Shown: positions 45,736-55,614, numbered from the stretch's first letter. The stretch is 64,000 nt of DNA from Mucilaginibacter flavidus (GCF_024055575.1 NZ_JAMXOE010000032.1:1-64000); one strand, 5' to 3'. Numbers and translations are program-made. The notes: generated from the letters alone by a model not told the origin.

Positions 45736-47946
45736 ATGAAAAAAATCTTTACCCTCTCTTTTATAGCAATAACAGCGGCTGCATCGGCACAGCAAAAAAC
45801 CATCAGCGGCTTTACCCCAACATCAGCAGCCAAAGAACTGCAAACCGAGCAGGCTTTTGATGCCTCGCTTAGCGCGCCCCGCATTGGCGAAACTATTAAA
45901 GAACTTGCGGCCTATCCGCATAACGTAGGCTCACCCGGTGGCAAGGCAGTGGCAGAAAAGATTTTGCAGAAATATAAAAGCTATGGGTTGGATGCACATA
46001 TCGAAACTTATACGGTATTGTTCCCGACCCCAAAAACAAGGGTACTGGAATTGACCGGCCCAACAAAATATACTGCTTTATTAAAAGAGCCGGCTTTAGC
46101 AGAAGATGCAACGTCCAACCAGGCCAATCAATTACCCACCTATAATGCGTGGAGTGGCGACGGCGATGTAACCGCACCCCTTGTATTTGTAAACTATGGC
46201 CTGCCTGATGATTATGAAACGCTTGCAAAGCTTGGGGTTGATGTAAAAGGTAAAATCGTAATTGCCAAATACGGCCGCTCCTGGCGCGGCATAAAGCCGA
46301 AAGTTGCTTACGAACACGGCGCGATTGGCTGTATTATTTACTCCGACCCGAAAGATGATGGGTACACCGCGGGTGATGTATACCCTAAAGGTGCCTATAA
46401 AAACGAATACGGCGTTCAGCGAGGCTCGGTGATGGATATGGTGATATACCCCGGCGACCCGCTTACACCCGGCGTTGGGGCTACCAAAGATGCCAAACGC
46501 CTGGACAGGAAGGATGCTCCAACGATATTAAAAATACCTGTGCTTCCTATAAGCTACCACGACGCCCAGCCATTACTGGCTGCCTTGGACGGCAGGGTTG
46601 CACCCGGCAATTGGCAGGGCAGTCTGCCGATAACCTACCATATCGGCGCAGGTAAGGCAACAGTGCATTTAAAAATGGAATTTAACTGGGATTTGGTTCC
46701 TGCCTACGACGTTATCGCCAAGATAAAAGGTAGCAAATGGCCGGACGAATGGGTGATGCGTGGTAATCACCACGATGGCTGGGTAAATGGAGCCGGCGAC
46801 CCTATCAGCGGACAATCGGCTATGCTGGATGAGGCTAAAGCGCTCGGCGATTTGCTGAAGAGCGGCTGGAAGCCAAAGCGTACCATTATTTATTGTTCAT
46901 GGGATGGCGAGGAGCCGGGATTACTGGGCTCGACAGAATTTGCCGAGGGACACGACAAAGAACTGCAGGAAAAAACAGTGGTTTACATCAACTCTGATGG
47001 CAATGGCCGTGGCTTTTTAGGCACCGGCGGCTCGCAGGCGCTGGAACCATTTATGGACGAGATAACGCAAAACGTAACCGACCCGCAAACCAATGTAAGC
47101 GTGTTCGACCGCAAAAAAGCACATGAACTTGTGGAGGCATCATCAGTAAAAGATAAAAAAGAGATATTGGACCGTAAAGGCGGAAAACTGGAAGCCCTGG
47201 GTTCGGGTTCGGATTTTTCATCGTTTTTACAGCATCTGGGCATACCAACTTTGGATATTGCCTTTGGTGGTGAAGATGGCGGTGGTGAATACCACTCCAT
47301 TTATGATTCGTTTGATGACTATCGCCGATTTAAAGATTCATCGTTTAAATACGGTGTTGCGCTTGCACAAACTGCCGGGCATGCTGTGTTGCGTATGGCC
47401 GATGCGGAATTATTACCATTTGATTTCCGCCACCTGGAAACCACTATTGATAAATATGTTACCGAGGTAAACGAGCTGACCGACAAAATGCGTGAAAACA
47501 CCGACATGGAAAACCAGCTGATAAAAGCCAACGATTTTGGCTTAGCTACAGACCCAACCAAACACGAGCAAATGCCGGTTGCGAAAGATACCGTACCAAA
47601 ACTTGATTTTACTGCCCTAAAAGCAGCTGTTGATACGCTTAAAAAAGTTGCGGATAAACTTGCTGTAAATTGGGCAACAGCATCACAGGCTAACGGCGAC
47701 AATGATAAAATGAACAAAATGCTTTATCGTGCAGAGCAGCAACTCCTGTCTGAAGGCTTGCCGCGCCGCCCATGGTACAGGCATACTATTTATGCTCCGG
47801 GCTTTTATACCGGCTATGGCGTTAAAACCCTGCCTGGAATTCGCGAAGCAATAGAACAGCGCAACTGGAAAGAAGCGCAGGAGCAAGTTGCGGTTGTAGC
47901 AAAAAGTATAAATAATTTGGTGACCTATTTAAGCAGCGCGAATTAA
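45736..47946 (+). CDS. Exported M28 family metallopeptidase (PA domain, GCPII-like)
   Basis: A 736-residue exported zinc peptidase of the glutamate carboxypeptidase II/transferrin-receptor type. A signal peptide ends ASAQQ. A protease-associated domain lies at about 130-290, then the M28 catalytic core with GNHHDGWVNGAGDP (zinc ligand His and Asp), SWDGEEPGLLGS (catalytic and ligand Glu) and GGGEYHSIYDSF (His). The C-terminal 150 residues are the helical dimerisation domain. The ATG at 45736 gives a proper signal; 45682 adds 18 unlikely residues. A strong terminator follows. Confidence 0.94.
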   Translation: MKKIFTLSFIAITAAASAQQKTISGFTPTSAAKELQTEQAFDASLSAPRIGETIKELAAYPHNVGSPGGKAVAEKILQKYKSYGLDAHIETYTVLFPTPKTRVLELTGPTKYTALLKEPALAEDATSNQANQLPTYNAWSGDGDVTAPLVFVNYGLPDDYETLAKLGVDVKGKIVIAKYGRSWRGIKPKVAYEHGAIGCIIYSDPKDDGYTAGDVYPKGAYKNEYGVQRGSVMDMVIYPGDPLTPGVGATKDAKRLDRKDAPTILKIPVLPISYHDAQPLLAALDGRVAPGNWQGSLPITYHIGAGKATVHLKMEFNWDLVPAYDVIAKIKGSKWPDEWVMRGNHHDGWVNGAGDPISGQSAMLDEAKALGDLLKSGWKPKRTIIYCSWDGEEPGLLGSTEFAEGHDKELQEKTVVYINSDGNGRGFLGTGGSQALEPFMDEITQNVTDPQTNVSVFDRKKAHELVEASSVKDKKEILDRKGGKLEALGSGSDFSSFLQHLGIPTLDIAFGGEDGGGEYHSIYDSFDDYRRFKDSSFKYGVALAQTAGHAVLRMADAELLPFDFRHLETTIDKYVTEVNELTDKMRENTDMENQLIKANDFGLATDPTKHEQMPVAKDTVPKLDFTALKAAVDTLKKVADKLAVNWATASQANGDNDKMNKMLYRAEQQLLSEGLPRRPWYRHTIYAPGFYTGYGVKTLPGIREAIEQRNWKEAQEQVAVVAKSINNLVTYLSSAN

Positions 47947-47967
47947 CCCCAGCCCGGTCTGAAAATC

Positions 47968-48001
47968 AAAAACCCCTCAGATGATGAATCTGAGGGGTTT
48001 T
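47968..48001 (+). terminator. Intrinsic terminator after the M28 gene
   Basis: A perfect 14-bp stem (core AACCCCTCAGAT/ATCTGAGGGGTT) with a 5-base loop, flanked by A- and T-runs. It marks the end of the backbone region. Confidence 0.9.
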
Positions 48002-48408
48002 GACAATTTTAGATGTTATCTAAGCGGAATGGACGGGACATGAACCTATCCCTATAACATTCAGTATTTCAATATATTACAAGTTTGCAAAAGTGGCTAC
48101 TCTCGAATTTCCCACAAATAATTTGCAATAGTTTAATTCCTAATGACTTATATAAAGATAAGTATTAATAGCGATTGATGCAATTTATTGTTAACGAATA
48201 ATTAGCGTAATGTGGCTATAATTAATCGATGTCAATAGTAGTTAAAAAATAAATAGGCTTAATAAACGAAGTGTTGCTATCAAATTTAATTTTACTTGTC
48301 AGTCGTTTTGGTCCAACCAAAACATGGCTTAAAAAAGTTAGCGGCTTAGTTATACAAAAATCTGAGGTTTATCAGTTTCCATAAAGACCATAGGGAAGAT
48401 TAATAATC
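48002..48408. other. AT-rich intergenic junction before the DISARM-like locus
   Basis: 407 bases with no supported gene. Near the left edge is a tRNA-3'-end-like segment (next entry). A GTTTTGG-TCCAA-CCAAAAC hairpin at 48305-48323 lies downstream of drmB but has no T-run. The remainder is AT-rich and non-coding. Confidence 0.5.
48024..48046 (-). other. tRNA 3'-end-like segment, candidate attachment site
   Basis: Read on the minus strand, this contains a GTTCATGTC T-loop-like core, flanked by bases that pair at four of five T-stem positions, then CCGTCCATTCCGC resembling an acceptor 3' strand. The rest of a tRNA is absent. Integration into the 3' end of a tRNA gene leaves exactly such a partial copy at the far end of the island. 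Its orientation would place the intact tRNA to the right, beyond this window. This is inference from pattern only. Confidence 0.35.
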
Positions 48409-50373
48409 CTAACTAAAAAAACCCCATTCCGGATTTACCAGGGTTCCTGTTAACGAACTTCTGTCCAATAATACATTATATTCTTCGCAGCTGGTTTCCG
48501 GAACAATGCAACAATTATGACAAGCGGACCCATTCACATTGTCTGGCCCCTGGCCACTGGATTGTCCAATGTCTGAACATACCGGGTCAGCTGAGCGCCA
48601 CCTCGAATCCTCGATGGCCTCCTTAATCAGTTTACTCAAAAACTTCTCCGTGCCTTGCCGTACAAGACCTCCCATAGACACTTCTGAATCGCCCGAAGAC
48701 GTATAGATCAGGACACCATTCATTCGTTCTCCGGGGTCACTGCTAAAATATATCTTTTCGCGCAGCGACGAAGATCCATACCCGCAATTAAAACACAATC
48801 GTTTTATTAAAAGGTGGGCAAAAGTATGAATTAGTACAAATGCAGGATTAATGTCCCGGTTCGTAAAGGTCATCTGCCTCTTGTTATTAATGTCATGGTA
48901 TTGGTTTAACAAACGCTGGTACCGTCCGTTATTTAACAGCCACTGATCAATTTTATCATCTTTAAACTGCAAAAATATCCCCTCCCCGAAAACTTCCGAA
49001 GCAGGTAGCCAATTAACCGTATGTAATGTCAAATTTTGACTAGAGTCATTACCGGGCCAAAACCCAGCGCCATTTATTCTGGAGAACCCTTTAAAAACGC
49101 GTGTTTCTTTGAGCTTTTCGATCAATACTACCGTTTCAAAGGATTCGCTATGTAACTCGTTGTCCACATAATTTTCGAAGGATTTCCTTAGCGCCTTAAA
49201 ATCAGCGCTTTCGGAATTTCTTCCCTTCAAAATACATTCATATTCCTCAAAGCACAAGTTGTCGCTCTTATTTTCGTCGGCTATATCCTGTCCGCCCTTG
49301 TCAGCAATGACCGAGATAATTTCCTGTACCAGTTCATCCAACAAGATCTGTCCTTTAATTACTTCGGGTTGGCCCATCAATACAGCTCGTAATATATTCC
49401 CTGTTGGATCCTGATTATAAAACATTTTTAAGTAATCGAGGCCCGTCTGATCGCCCGCCATCCCATTCAACCGATTGATAAGCTGTAATACCAATGGATT
49501 CACTTTATCTTCGATTTCCGGGAGATATAATGCAGATACAATCTCAGAATAATGCACGTTGGAGCAACCTTTGATAAGCACCTGCAGATGGGCGCCACAA
49601 TAGCGGGCACTTTTGACGCCTTCCGGCCAAAGCCAGGGTCTGTGCCCAAGGCAATACTGGCCATTGGTATTGCTATTATTTGGATTTTCTATACTGAAAT
49701 TGCCATCATCTTCCCCATGACCGATACGGGCCAGCGCGCTATCAAAAACAATACTTCCCGCCTTTCGAACATTGAGCAATCCGGCCAGCGATTTCCGCTG
49801 CCCGCAACTACACCTGATCGAGATACTCGCCAGTTCGCCAGAGCCTGTGCCTGATTCATACTTAAGCAAATGATGATTGGTGTCAGTGATAGGACCGCCA
49901 TGGACCCACTCTTTAAATGGAACATCCTGGATATGCCCATGCTGACAGACTGCGACAAAACGCATCGGCACCAATCTCCCATTACAGTCTTTCCCTTTGC
50001 GCGTCTGCTTACACTCGGGTACATCTTTCTGATCATAGCTGATCTGAACCATATAACCGCAAACACTGCAATAATGCCAGCCGGGAAACCGGATTGCCGG
50101 AATGGATAACTTGGTATTCATTTTTCCGGCCTTTTTATATGCCCAGGGTGCTTTGAACTTCTCCACGCCCAACATTTTCTCCAGGCGTCTTTCGCGAATG
50201 GTGAATTCCGATTCGTCGACACTTGCCGCACCGACCTCTTCTTTGCGGGTTACAAGAATATCGTCCCAATTGTCCAATCCACAAATCATCAAGGATTCCT
50301 CATTAGGAAAATTGACGATTTGACCTATACCAAATGGGCTCAACAGCTGCCCGCTTCTTAAGTTCCTTGCCAT
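48409..50373 (-). CDS. drmB: DrmB-like DUF1998 protein
   Basis: A 654-residue protein of the DISARM DrmB type. The start MARNLRSGQLLSPFGIGQIV is typical of DrmB proteins. Zinc-binding-like clusters follow: HYCSVCG, CQHGH, CSCGQ and CFNCGYGSSSLREKIYF. The DUF1998 region lies in the C-terminal 150 residues, with a final ACHNCCIVPETSCEEYN cluster. In DISARM, DrmB pairs with the DrmA helicase to recognise invading DNA with 5' overhangs. Its start lies one base after the drmA stop, so they form one operon. It is intact, unlike drmA. Confidence 0.9.
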   Translation of the reverse strand: MARNLRSGQLLSPFGIGQIVNFPNEESLMICGLDNWDDILVTRKEEVGAASVDESEFTIRERRLEKMLGVEKFKAPWAYKKAGKMNTKLSIPAIRFPGWHYCSVCGYMVQISYDQKDVPECKQTRKGKDCNGRLVPMRFVAVCQHGHIQDVPFKEWVHGGPITDTNHHLLKYESGTGSGELASISIRCSCGQRKSLAGLLNVRKAGSIVFDSALARIGHGEDDGNFSIENPNNSNTNGQYCLGHRPWLWPEGVKSARYCGAHLQVLIKGCSNVHYSEIVSALYLPEIEDKVNPLVLQLINRLNGMAGDQTGLDYLKMFYNQDPTGNILRAVLMGQPEVIKGQILLDELVQEIISVIADKGGQDIADENKSDNLCFEEYECILKGRNSESADFKALRKSFENYVDNELHSESFETVVLIEKLKETRVFKGFSRINGAGFWPGNDSSQNLTLHTVNWLPASEVFGEGIFLQFKDDKIDQWLLNNGRYQRLLNQYHDINNKRQMTFTNRDINPAFVLIHTFAHLLIKRLCFNCGYGSSSLREKIYFSSDPGERMNGVLIYTSSGDSEVSMGGLVRQGTEKFLSKLIKEAIEDSRWRSADPVCSDIGQSSGQGPDNVNGSACHNCCIVPETSCEEYNVLLDRSSLTGTLVNPEWGFFS

Positions 50374-50374
50374 A

Positions 50375-52072
50375 CTACAGTTTTTGGTCTACTATAACAA
50401 TTCGTGATTCTGAGTCCACTCCCCGCATGGAAGTGGGAGTTGAAAGCGAAGACTTTCTGATTTCGTCTCTAACTTCCGCGCTGGACGCGTACATCAGCGG
50501 AACATAATCTTCATCGCCCAATATCTTAAAATTACCCGCGTCGCCATAGTTCTGGAAACGGCCTTTCCAAAAATGGATGATCTCATCGATCTTATTTGTT
50601 GTATTGGTAAGCTCATGCGGGTCTGAAATGGCACAGCGCTCTATAATCAGCTCCTTGACCTTTACGGCTAACTGTTGAAAATCCGTACCTTGGGTAGACG
50701 CATTTGTCCTCAAATTTCCTTCGGCTAAATGGCGCATCAGCCCGATAAATACCGCATGTAAGCCCTTTTGCCTGGCATTTATGGAATAAGGTGTTACCGA
50801 AGTCGGTTCTACATGTGCATAAATACGCATATGGTAGCCCTGGAAATTTTCATAGAGCGATTTGTCCCTTGGTTTTGACGGGCTGTAAATGGTAAAGATC
50901 AGCCCCGGTCCTTTCGGCACGTCCCGCCCCACCCTGGAACTTGCCTGAATATATTCAGCCGTTGTTTTTGGTTGACCATGAACGAACATCAGCCCCAGCC
51001 TGGAAATATCCACTCCGGTTGCGACCATATTTGTCGCTAGGCAAATATCTATCGCCTGGTTATGGTTGTTACTGAAAATTTTTTCAAGTTTTTTTAAAGC
51101 TTCCGGTATTTCAAAAGCCGATATCCTGCTCGTCAATTCTTCTGATTTAAACAACTTCCTGCGTAAAGTAAAAGGAAGAAGCTCCCTATTCTGTAACTGA
51201 CTGAGACGTTCCCTTACATCAGCATAGATTAATGAGGAGGCATTCCCCAGCTCCCGGATACTGTTAAAATAGCCGAGTAAGGTCCAGTAATAATCTATTT
51301 TTTCATTATCGGACAGCTCCTTAACTTTTTGACGCACGGCTGCATATGACCTGATGATCGAGGCCTGAATAGATGGATAGCCAGACCCCAGTATGCCAAC
51401 ATAGGTCCTTGCCGGGAATTGATCACTGATCGCCTTCTCTTCTGAAAACCAGGTGTTCCCAAACTCCAGGCCCTGTGGCGGAAAGATCGATAACTGATCT
51501 GTTCCGTATAAGGATTTTACTTGTTCAGCAGCGCGGCTTATGGTTGCGGAAGATGCGATTACTTTACCGACGAAACCTGCTGATCTGTCATCCGGTAGAA
51601 ACGGGCTTTGCCTGACACCATAATTAATACATAAGTTTTGGACCATCACCTCGTATAAACCAACCATGGTGCCGAGCGGACCGGAAATCAAATGAAGCTC
51701 ATCCTGAATGATCAGTTCCGGGGGCGAAATACGCGCCCAGGAACCCTCGTGCTCCCGAAAGCCAAAAATGGAGCCGGCTTCCTTTTTCCAGGGGATCATA
51801 GCGAACTTATCAACTGTCCCAAGTATAAGTGTCGGATGCTTTTGATAAATATACTCATCGACGACGAAAAGTGGCAATTCCAAACCGCTATATTCGCAAT
51901 GCTTATTTTCGCATTTGAAAACGACATGGCCATTCGGCCCGTCATTTTTGGAAAGGCCTTTTAAAGTCGCCTTATCAACTTTTCCGATTTGCGCGCCGCA
52001 GCAGGGGCACTTCATCACGATAAAATTATAGGGCGCGTTATCCTTTTGCACCAGTTGGTTATATTGGGTCAC
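50375..52072 (-). CDS. C-terminal helicase fragment of DrmA
   Basis: This is the open part after the TGA, with a GTG at 52072 as a possible restart (565 residues). It carries a zinc-finger-like CPCCGAQ...CENKHC region, the QDEL box (motif II), and motifs V and VI, but lacks the Walker A, which lies between the two stops. A restarted product could not bind ATP normally. Confidence 0.75.
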   Translation of the reverse strand: MTQYNQLVQKDNAPYNFIVMKCPCCGAQIGKVDKATLKGLSKNDGPNGHVVFKCENKHCEYSGLELPLFVVDEYIYQKHPTLILGTVDKFAMIPWKKEAGSIFGFREHEGSWARISPPELIIQDELHLISGPLGTMVGLYEVMVQNLCINYGVRQSPFLPDDRSAGFVGKVIASSATISRAAEQVKSLYGTDQLSIFPPQGLEFGNTWFSEEKAISDQFPARTYVGILGSGYPSIQASIIRSYAAVRQKVKELSDNEKIDYYWTLLGYFNSIRELGNASSLIYADVRERLSQLQNRELLPFTLRRKLFKSEELTSRISAFEIPEALKKLEKIFSNNHNQAIDICLATNMVATGVDISRLGLMFVHGQPKTTAEYIQASSRVGRDVPKGPGLIFTIYSPSKPRDKSLYENFQGYHMRIYAHVEPTSVTPYSINARQKGLHAVFIGLMRHLAEGNLRTNASTQGTDFQQLAVKVKELIIERCAISDPHELTNTTNKIDEIIHFWKGRFQNYGDAGNFKILGDEDYVPLMYASSAEVRDEIRKSSLSTPTSMRGVDSESRIVIVDQKL

Positions 52073-52615
52073 GGCATTACCTTCGCCTGAATTATGGGTA
52101 TTTGGCGTAGAACTTCAGCCAACCCACAGGCCGATGGAGATAGGGTCGCTGCCCAATTCAACGTTAGCTTTCCGGATCAGGTCGCAGGCGCATATGAGGG
52201 ATGCGGCACGTTCATATTGCTGTGTCGTAAGTAGTCTGAGCGTATACCGCATGAGTATCGCGGTCCCGTTATGGAATGACCAGTCAAAATTCTTAAAACC
52301 TTTGATACGGCGCATGAATATGGTAAAGGCACTTAATCCCAGATAAGCTTCCGTTTTTCCGCCGCCGGTAGGAAACCAGATCAGATCAACGATACGCCGC
52401 TCATTGCCATACGGATCGGCAACAGAGTGGATATTTAAGAGTATAAATGCCAGCTGGAAGGGGCGCCATTTGCCATTATACGGAGAGGCATCATGATAGG
52501 CCTTTAAACCTTGAAAGTCTTTTCCCTGGCCGCCGCCGATCCCTTCCAGTTCATAAAATGCGGCTTTCCCCGTACCGTTTCTTTTCCAAAGACGCTGTTT
52601 GGTCTTTGACCGCTG

Positions 52616-53884
52616 CTACTGCCAGGGCATGGCGGAATTCATCCATCTAAAACAGCGGACGAGGTCCGAGTTCTCCTCAGCGGCGAGCAGGGTTTCTATT
52701 CCTCTTTTTATACGGTCGTAACATTCCCTGCATTTAGCAATGCTGGCCGCCGCCGCCTTTTGATATTGGCTTTCCAGACCTTCTTTTTCTTTTTCGATCC
52801 CGTTGATCCATTGTTCATAGGCTGAAAGAAGATCGTTTAAGATCCCGGCCGCCTGGCCCCAGTTACCCTCGGTGGACAAATCGTACATACTCTGGACAAC
52901 ATCACCGGCAGGCGCGACCTGCGGCATTTCGTAAACAGGGATGGCCGATGTTTCTACACTTTCTACCCCGAGATTACGGAGTTTCCAGTTTACCGCCGTA
53001 CCATGTCCGATAGCGTATACCCGCTTTTTCCTGTAAAGCAGTTTCAACTGATCTTCCTCCGCTGTATTGGTTGCAGCAACTCTTTCCGAATAAGGCGCGA
53101 TCAATGCTTCATTTTCTGTTTCCAGTCGCAATTTCGTTTGATAAAGGATGTATTTGTCGTTACGAGAACCGTCAGTAACTGATTTCATACAATTCACCAA
53201 CACAAATGTTAGGGTCAGGAAACCTTCGCTATCATCCGCTGGCGTTGTCCGGTTATATATTTTTAATTTTAACCAGTCGCCTTTATCGGCTTGGATCAAA
53301 GGAATGTCTTTTACGATCTTTTCTTTTTTAATAGTTCCCAGGTCTATCGTGACCGGATCAATGGCGAACGATTTCCTTTTCCAGAATTCGCTTTCGATAA
53401 CCTCCCCGTTTGCTTTGGTCACCGGCATCTGCCCTGCGTTTTCCGGCGCCACTTTGAGAACGGGCCGAAATCCCTTTTCCCGCTCATAAGCTGCTGCTGA
53501 TGTTTTGAGTATGATCGTGTTCTGCGCCGGCGTCCTTTTAAAACGCAGGGTGAACCCCATAGCCGACGGCAGGAACTGATTGGCCAGGCTTACCGGTTCT
53601 TCGTCATCTTCACTGCCCGTTATATCGGTAATCCTGGATCCTTTAAGTTCTTCGTTTTCTTCAGCAAAAAGCGGTTCCACAGCGGACGCGGTTTTATCGT
53701 CCACCTCCCCTTCGTTAATCGTCAGTTGCGGATACAACATGGCCACACCATAACGGGATTTCGGTGTACCATGGATCCGGGAAAGGATCAACTCCTCGCC
53801 GTCTTCCGCTGAATAAGCCGGATGAGGTGCCGGCCCAATGATCTCCCGGCCGATCGCTTCTATTAATTTTTGTCTGATGTCCAT
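52616..53884 (-). CDS. N-terminal fragment of DrmA
   Basis: This is the open 422-residue part before the TAG. It begins MDIRQKLIEAIGREIIGP and ends in an RWMNSAMPWQ segment, typical of the DrmA N-terminal domain, with a helical region before the end. It lacks all helicase motifs, so alone it should have no ATPase activity. If translated it would resemble a truncated DrmA. Confidence 0.8.
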   Translation of the reverse strand: MDIRQKLIEAIGREIIGPAPHPAYSAEDGEELILSRIHGTPKSRYGVAMLYPQLTINEGEVDDKTASAVEPLFAEENEELKGSRITDITGSEDDEEPVSLANQFLPSAMGFTLRFKRTPAQNTIILKTSAAAYEREKGFRPVLKVAPENAGQMPVTKANGEVIESEFWKRKSFAIDPVTIDLGTIKKEKIVKDIPLIQADKGDWLKLKIYNRTTPADDSEGFLTLTFVLVNCMKSVTDGSRNDKYILYQTKLRLETENEALIAPYSERVAATNTAEEDQLKLLYRKKRVYAIGHGTAVNWKLRNLGVESVETSAIPVYEMPQVAPAGDVVQSMYDLSTEGNWGQAAGILNDLLSAYEQWINGIEKEKEGLESQYQKAAAASIAKCRECYDRIKRGIETLLAAEENSDLVRCFRWMNSAMPWQ

Positions 53885-55614
53885 TTTTGTAATTTTCCAG
53901 AGTTCTTATTGATCAGCGTACTGAACTGGGTTTCCACCGTTTTGTTAAAAATAAGGTACAGTTGCAGCCGTGCCCTTGAAATGCCAACATAAAGCAGCCG
54001 TTGCGCGTCTTCTGATAATAATTCGTCAAATCCTGTTAAAATGATGATCGTATTTTCCAATCCTTTAAAAGACTGGATCGTACTAAAAGCTTTCCCGTCA
54101 TCCCCTATAAAGCTATGTAAAAAATCAGAGGCCGTTAAGCCGGAATTGGTCAGTGATTTTGGTGATAAGATCGTAATCTTTTCTCTGGGTATGCCCTTTT
54201 GCATTAATGCCTGGATAAGTAGCTCTATGCGGTTACGGACATGGCTGAGGGCCGGGAATTCGGTTTTGGGGCTGTCGCCCTCTAAAGCAGAAGACAGGAA
54301 TTCCGGCGGAGTCGAGCCCGAGAGCAAAGTATTGTGAATGGATATCCGTTTGGTGTTCCGGCAGTTAATCTTCAACGGCGGAAATTTAACAAAACTGGTT
54401 TGCCCGCTGAGTGATGCCAACATGCTTTCGGCATCTTTGTTATAGATGGATTGGTTGCAAAAATCACCCAAAAATATCCATTTGCCATTTTTAATACCCT
54501 GCTTCAGAATCACATTAAATACCTCCATATAATACGGGTGGATCAGGTCCTGTGCCTCATCAACGATCAAAACCTCGAATTGCTCTGATTCCGGGATACT
54601 TTCATTAGCAAGCAGAAATTCAAACGGCAGTACTTCCGAGAAGAATTGATTATCAGGATATTCCGGAACATTAATAGCCGTGCTTTTGATCAAAAAAGTG
54701 TGCAGGGACCCGGCGAAATATGATCCCTCTGCTCCAACGGCCAATTTATCCATATCGCAGGCTAATCGCTTGCCCAATTTATTATTGAAGCAAAACAGGG
54801 CAACTCGCTTTCCATCAGCCATGCTCCTTCTGGCTAACTCCAGCGCCATTAAGGTTTTGCCTGTGCCGGCTTCCCCTTCGATCAATGACCTGTCGTTAAA
54901 ACGAACAAAATCCAATAGTTTGAATTGTTCCCGGGTGAACGACTCAATTAGAAATTCGCCATCCAGCATTTGGTTCAAAGGAGAATAATCGATCAAAAAA
55001 TCACCCCTTAAAATCGCCAAGATATGCCGGCATTCAGCATCAGTAGGCTTAGACAAATTGGCATCGTACCAGTTTTTGCTTTTATTAATACCGTGCCATC
55101 CGGCTGACAACTGTGCGATGTATGCGTTGATTGGCAAAGCCAAAGTATCACGGGTCATTACCTGCCAGCTATGCCCTTCGGGCCCGAAATTCGGCTGCTC
55201 ATCCTCTCCTGTAAAAATAACCCCGTTGCCAAACAGCAACCGGGAATACCGCTGATGTACGTCGGTTTTATTTTCAACAGACTTTAAGATATAATCCCGT
55301 ATCGAATGCATTGTATCGCTGACCTGCCGGAAAGGGCCTTTCGCCGAACTGGAGGTTTTGCCAAAGCGATTGGTAAAATACCACAACCCGTTTTCACGTT
55401 TAACACGGCCATGCTTTATTTCCAGCGCGAAAATCCCGTGCCCCGGAGCCAGTACAAGAAAATCCAATTCCCCGGATATGCTTTTTATGTGAAAGTTAGT
55501 AAAAAGAGAATGCAGGACATAGTAATGTTCCGCCTGCGGGTCGACCTTGAACTTATAATAAATAATTCGTTCACCGTTAGAATTGAACTTGGTAAGGTTA
55601 TCCGGTATGATCAT
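53863..55614 (-). CDS. NERD nuclease-related domain/UvrD-type helicase fusion
   Basis: A 583-residue protein. Residues about 20-130 form a NERD-like nuclease domain, with a GELDFLVL...FALEIKHG restriction-nuclease-type core (Asp, Glu-x-Lys). Residues about 235-575 are a superfamily 1 helicase with Walker A GEAGTGKT, LIVDEAQD (motif II), INCRNT (motif III-like) and TIQSFKGLE (motif V). It is first in the operon: its stop overlaps the drmA start by 22 bases. NERD-helicase proteins occur in several defence contexts. Here it occupies the place where DISARM systems usually carry other modules. Confidence 0.88.
   Translation of the reverse strand: MIIPDNLTKFNSNGERIIYYKFKVDPQAEHYYVLHSLFTNFHIKSISGELDFLVLAPGHGIFALEIKHGRVKRENGLWYFTNRFGKTSSSAKGPFRQVSDTMHSIRDYILKSVENKTDVHQRYSRLLFGNGVIFTGEDEQPNFGPEGHSWQVMTRDTLALPINAYIAQLSAGWHGINKSKNWYDANLSKPTDAECRHILAILRGDFLIDYSPLNQMLDGEFLIESFTREQFKLLDFVRFNDRSLIEGEAGTGKTLMALELARRSMADGKRVALFCFNNKLGKRLACDMDKLAVGAEGSYFAGSLHTFLIKSTAINVPEYPDNQFFSEVLPFEFLLANESIPESEQFEVLIVDEAQDLIHPYYMEVFNVILKQGIKNGKWIFLGDFCNQSIYNKDAESMLASLSGQTSFVKFPPLKINCRNTKRISIHNTLLSGSTPPEFLSSALEGDSPKTEFPALSHVRNRIELLIQALMQKGIPREKITILSPKSLTNSGLTASDFLHSFIGDDGKAFSTIQSFKGLENTIIILTGFDELLSEDAQRLLYVGISRARLQLYLIFNKTVETQFSTLINKNSGKLQKWTSDKN

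Larger units (their letters stand above)
50375..53884 (-). pseudogene. drmA: DrmA-like helicase interrupted by two in-frame stops
   Basis: One continuous frame of 1170 codons encodes a DISARM DrmA-type superfamily 2 helicase, but it contains TAG at codon 423 (52618-52616) and TGA at codon 590 (52117-52115). Reading through gives uninterrupted family sequence: RPFQLAFIL, Walker [36 protein letters not shown], then QDELHLISGPLG, ATNMVATGVDISR and QASSRVGRD. The stops separate the N-terminal domain from the Walker A region, and both from the helicase core. No frameshift is present. It may be recent inactivation, sequencing error or readthrough. The 5' end overlaps the upstream gene by 22 bases. 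Confidence 0.88.

Noticed and set aside
48305-48323. Terminator of the DISARM-like operon
   Set aside because: The GTTTTGG/CCAAAAC hairpin lacks a T-run on either strand and is 86 bases from the drmB stop.
52115-52117. Selenocysteine recoding of the drmA TGA
   Set aside because: The TGA falls at a position where a Gly or Arg would be expected, no Sec insertion structure is obvious, and a second stop (TAG) interrupts the same gene.
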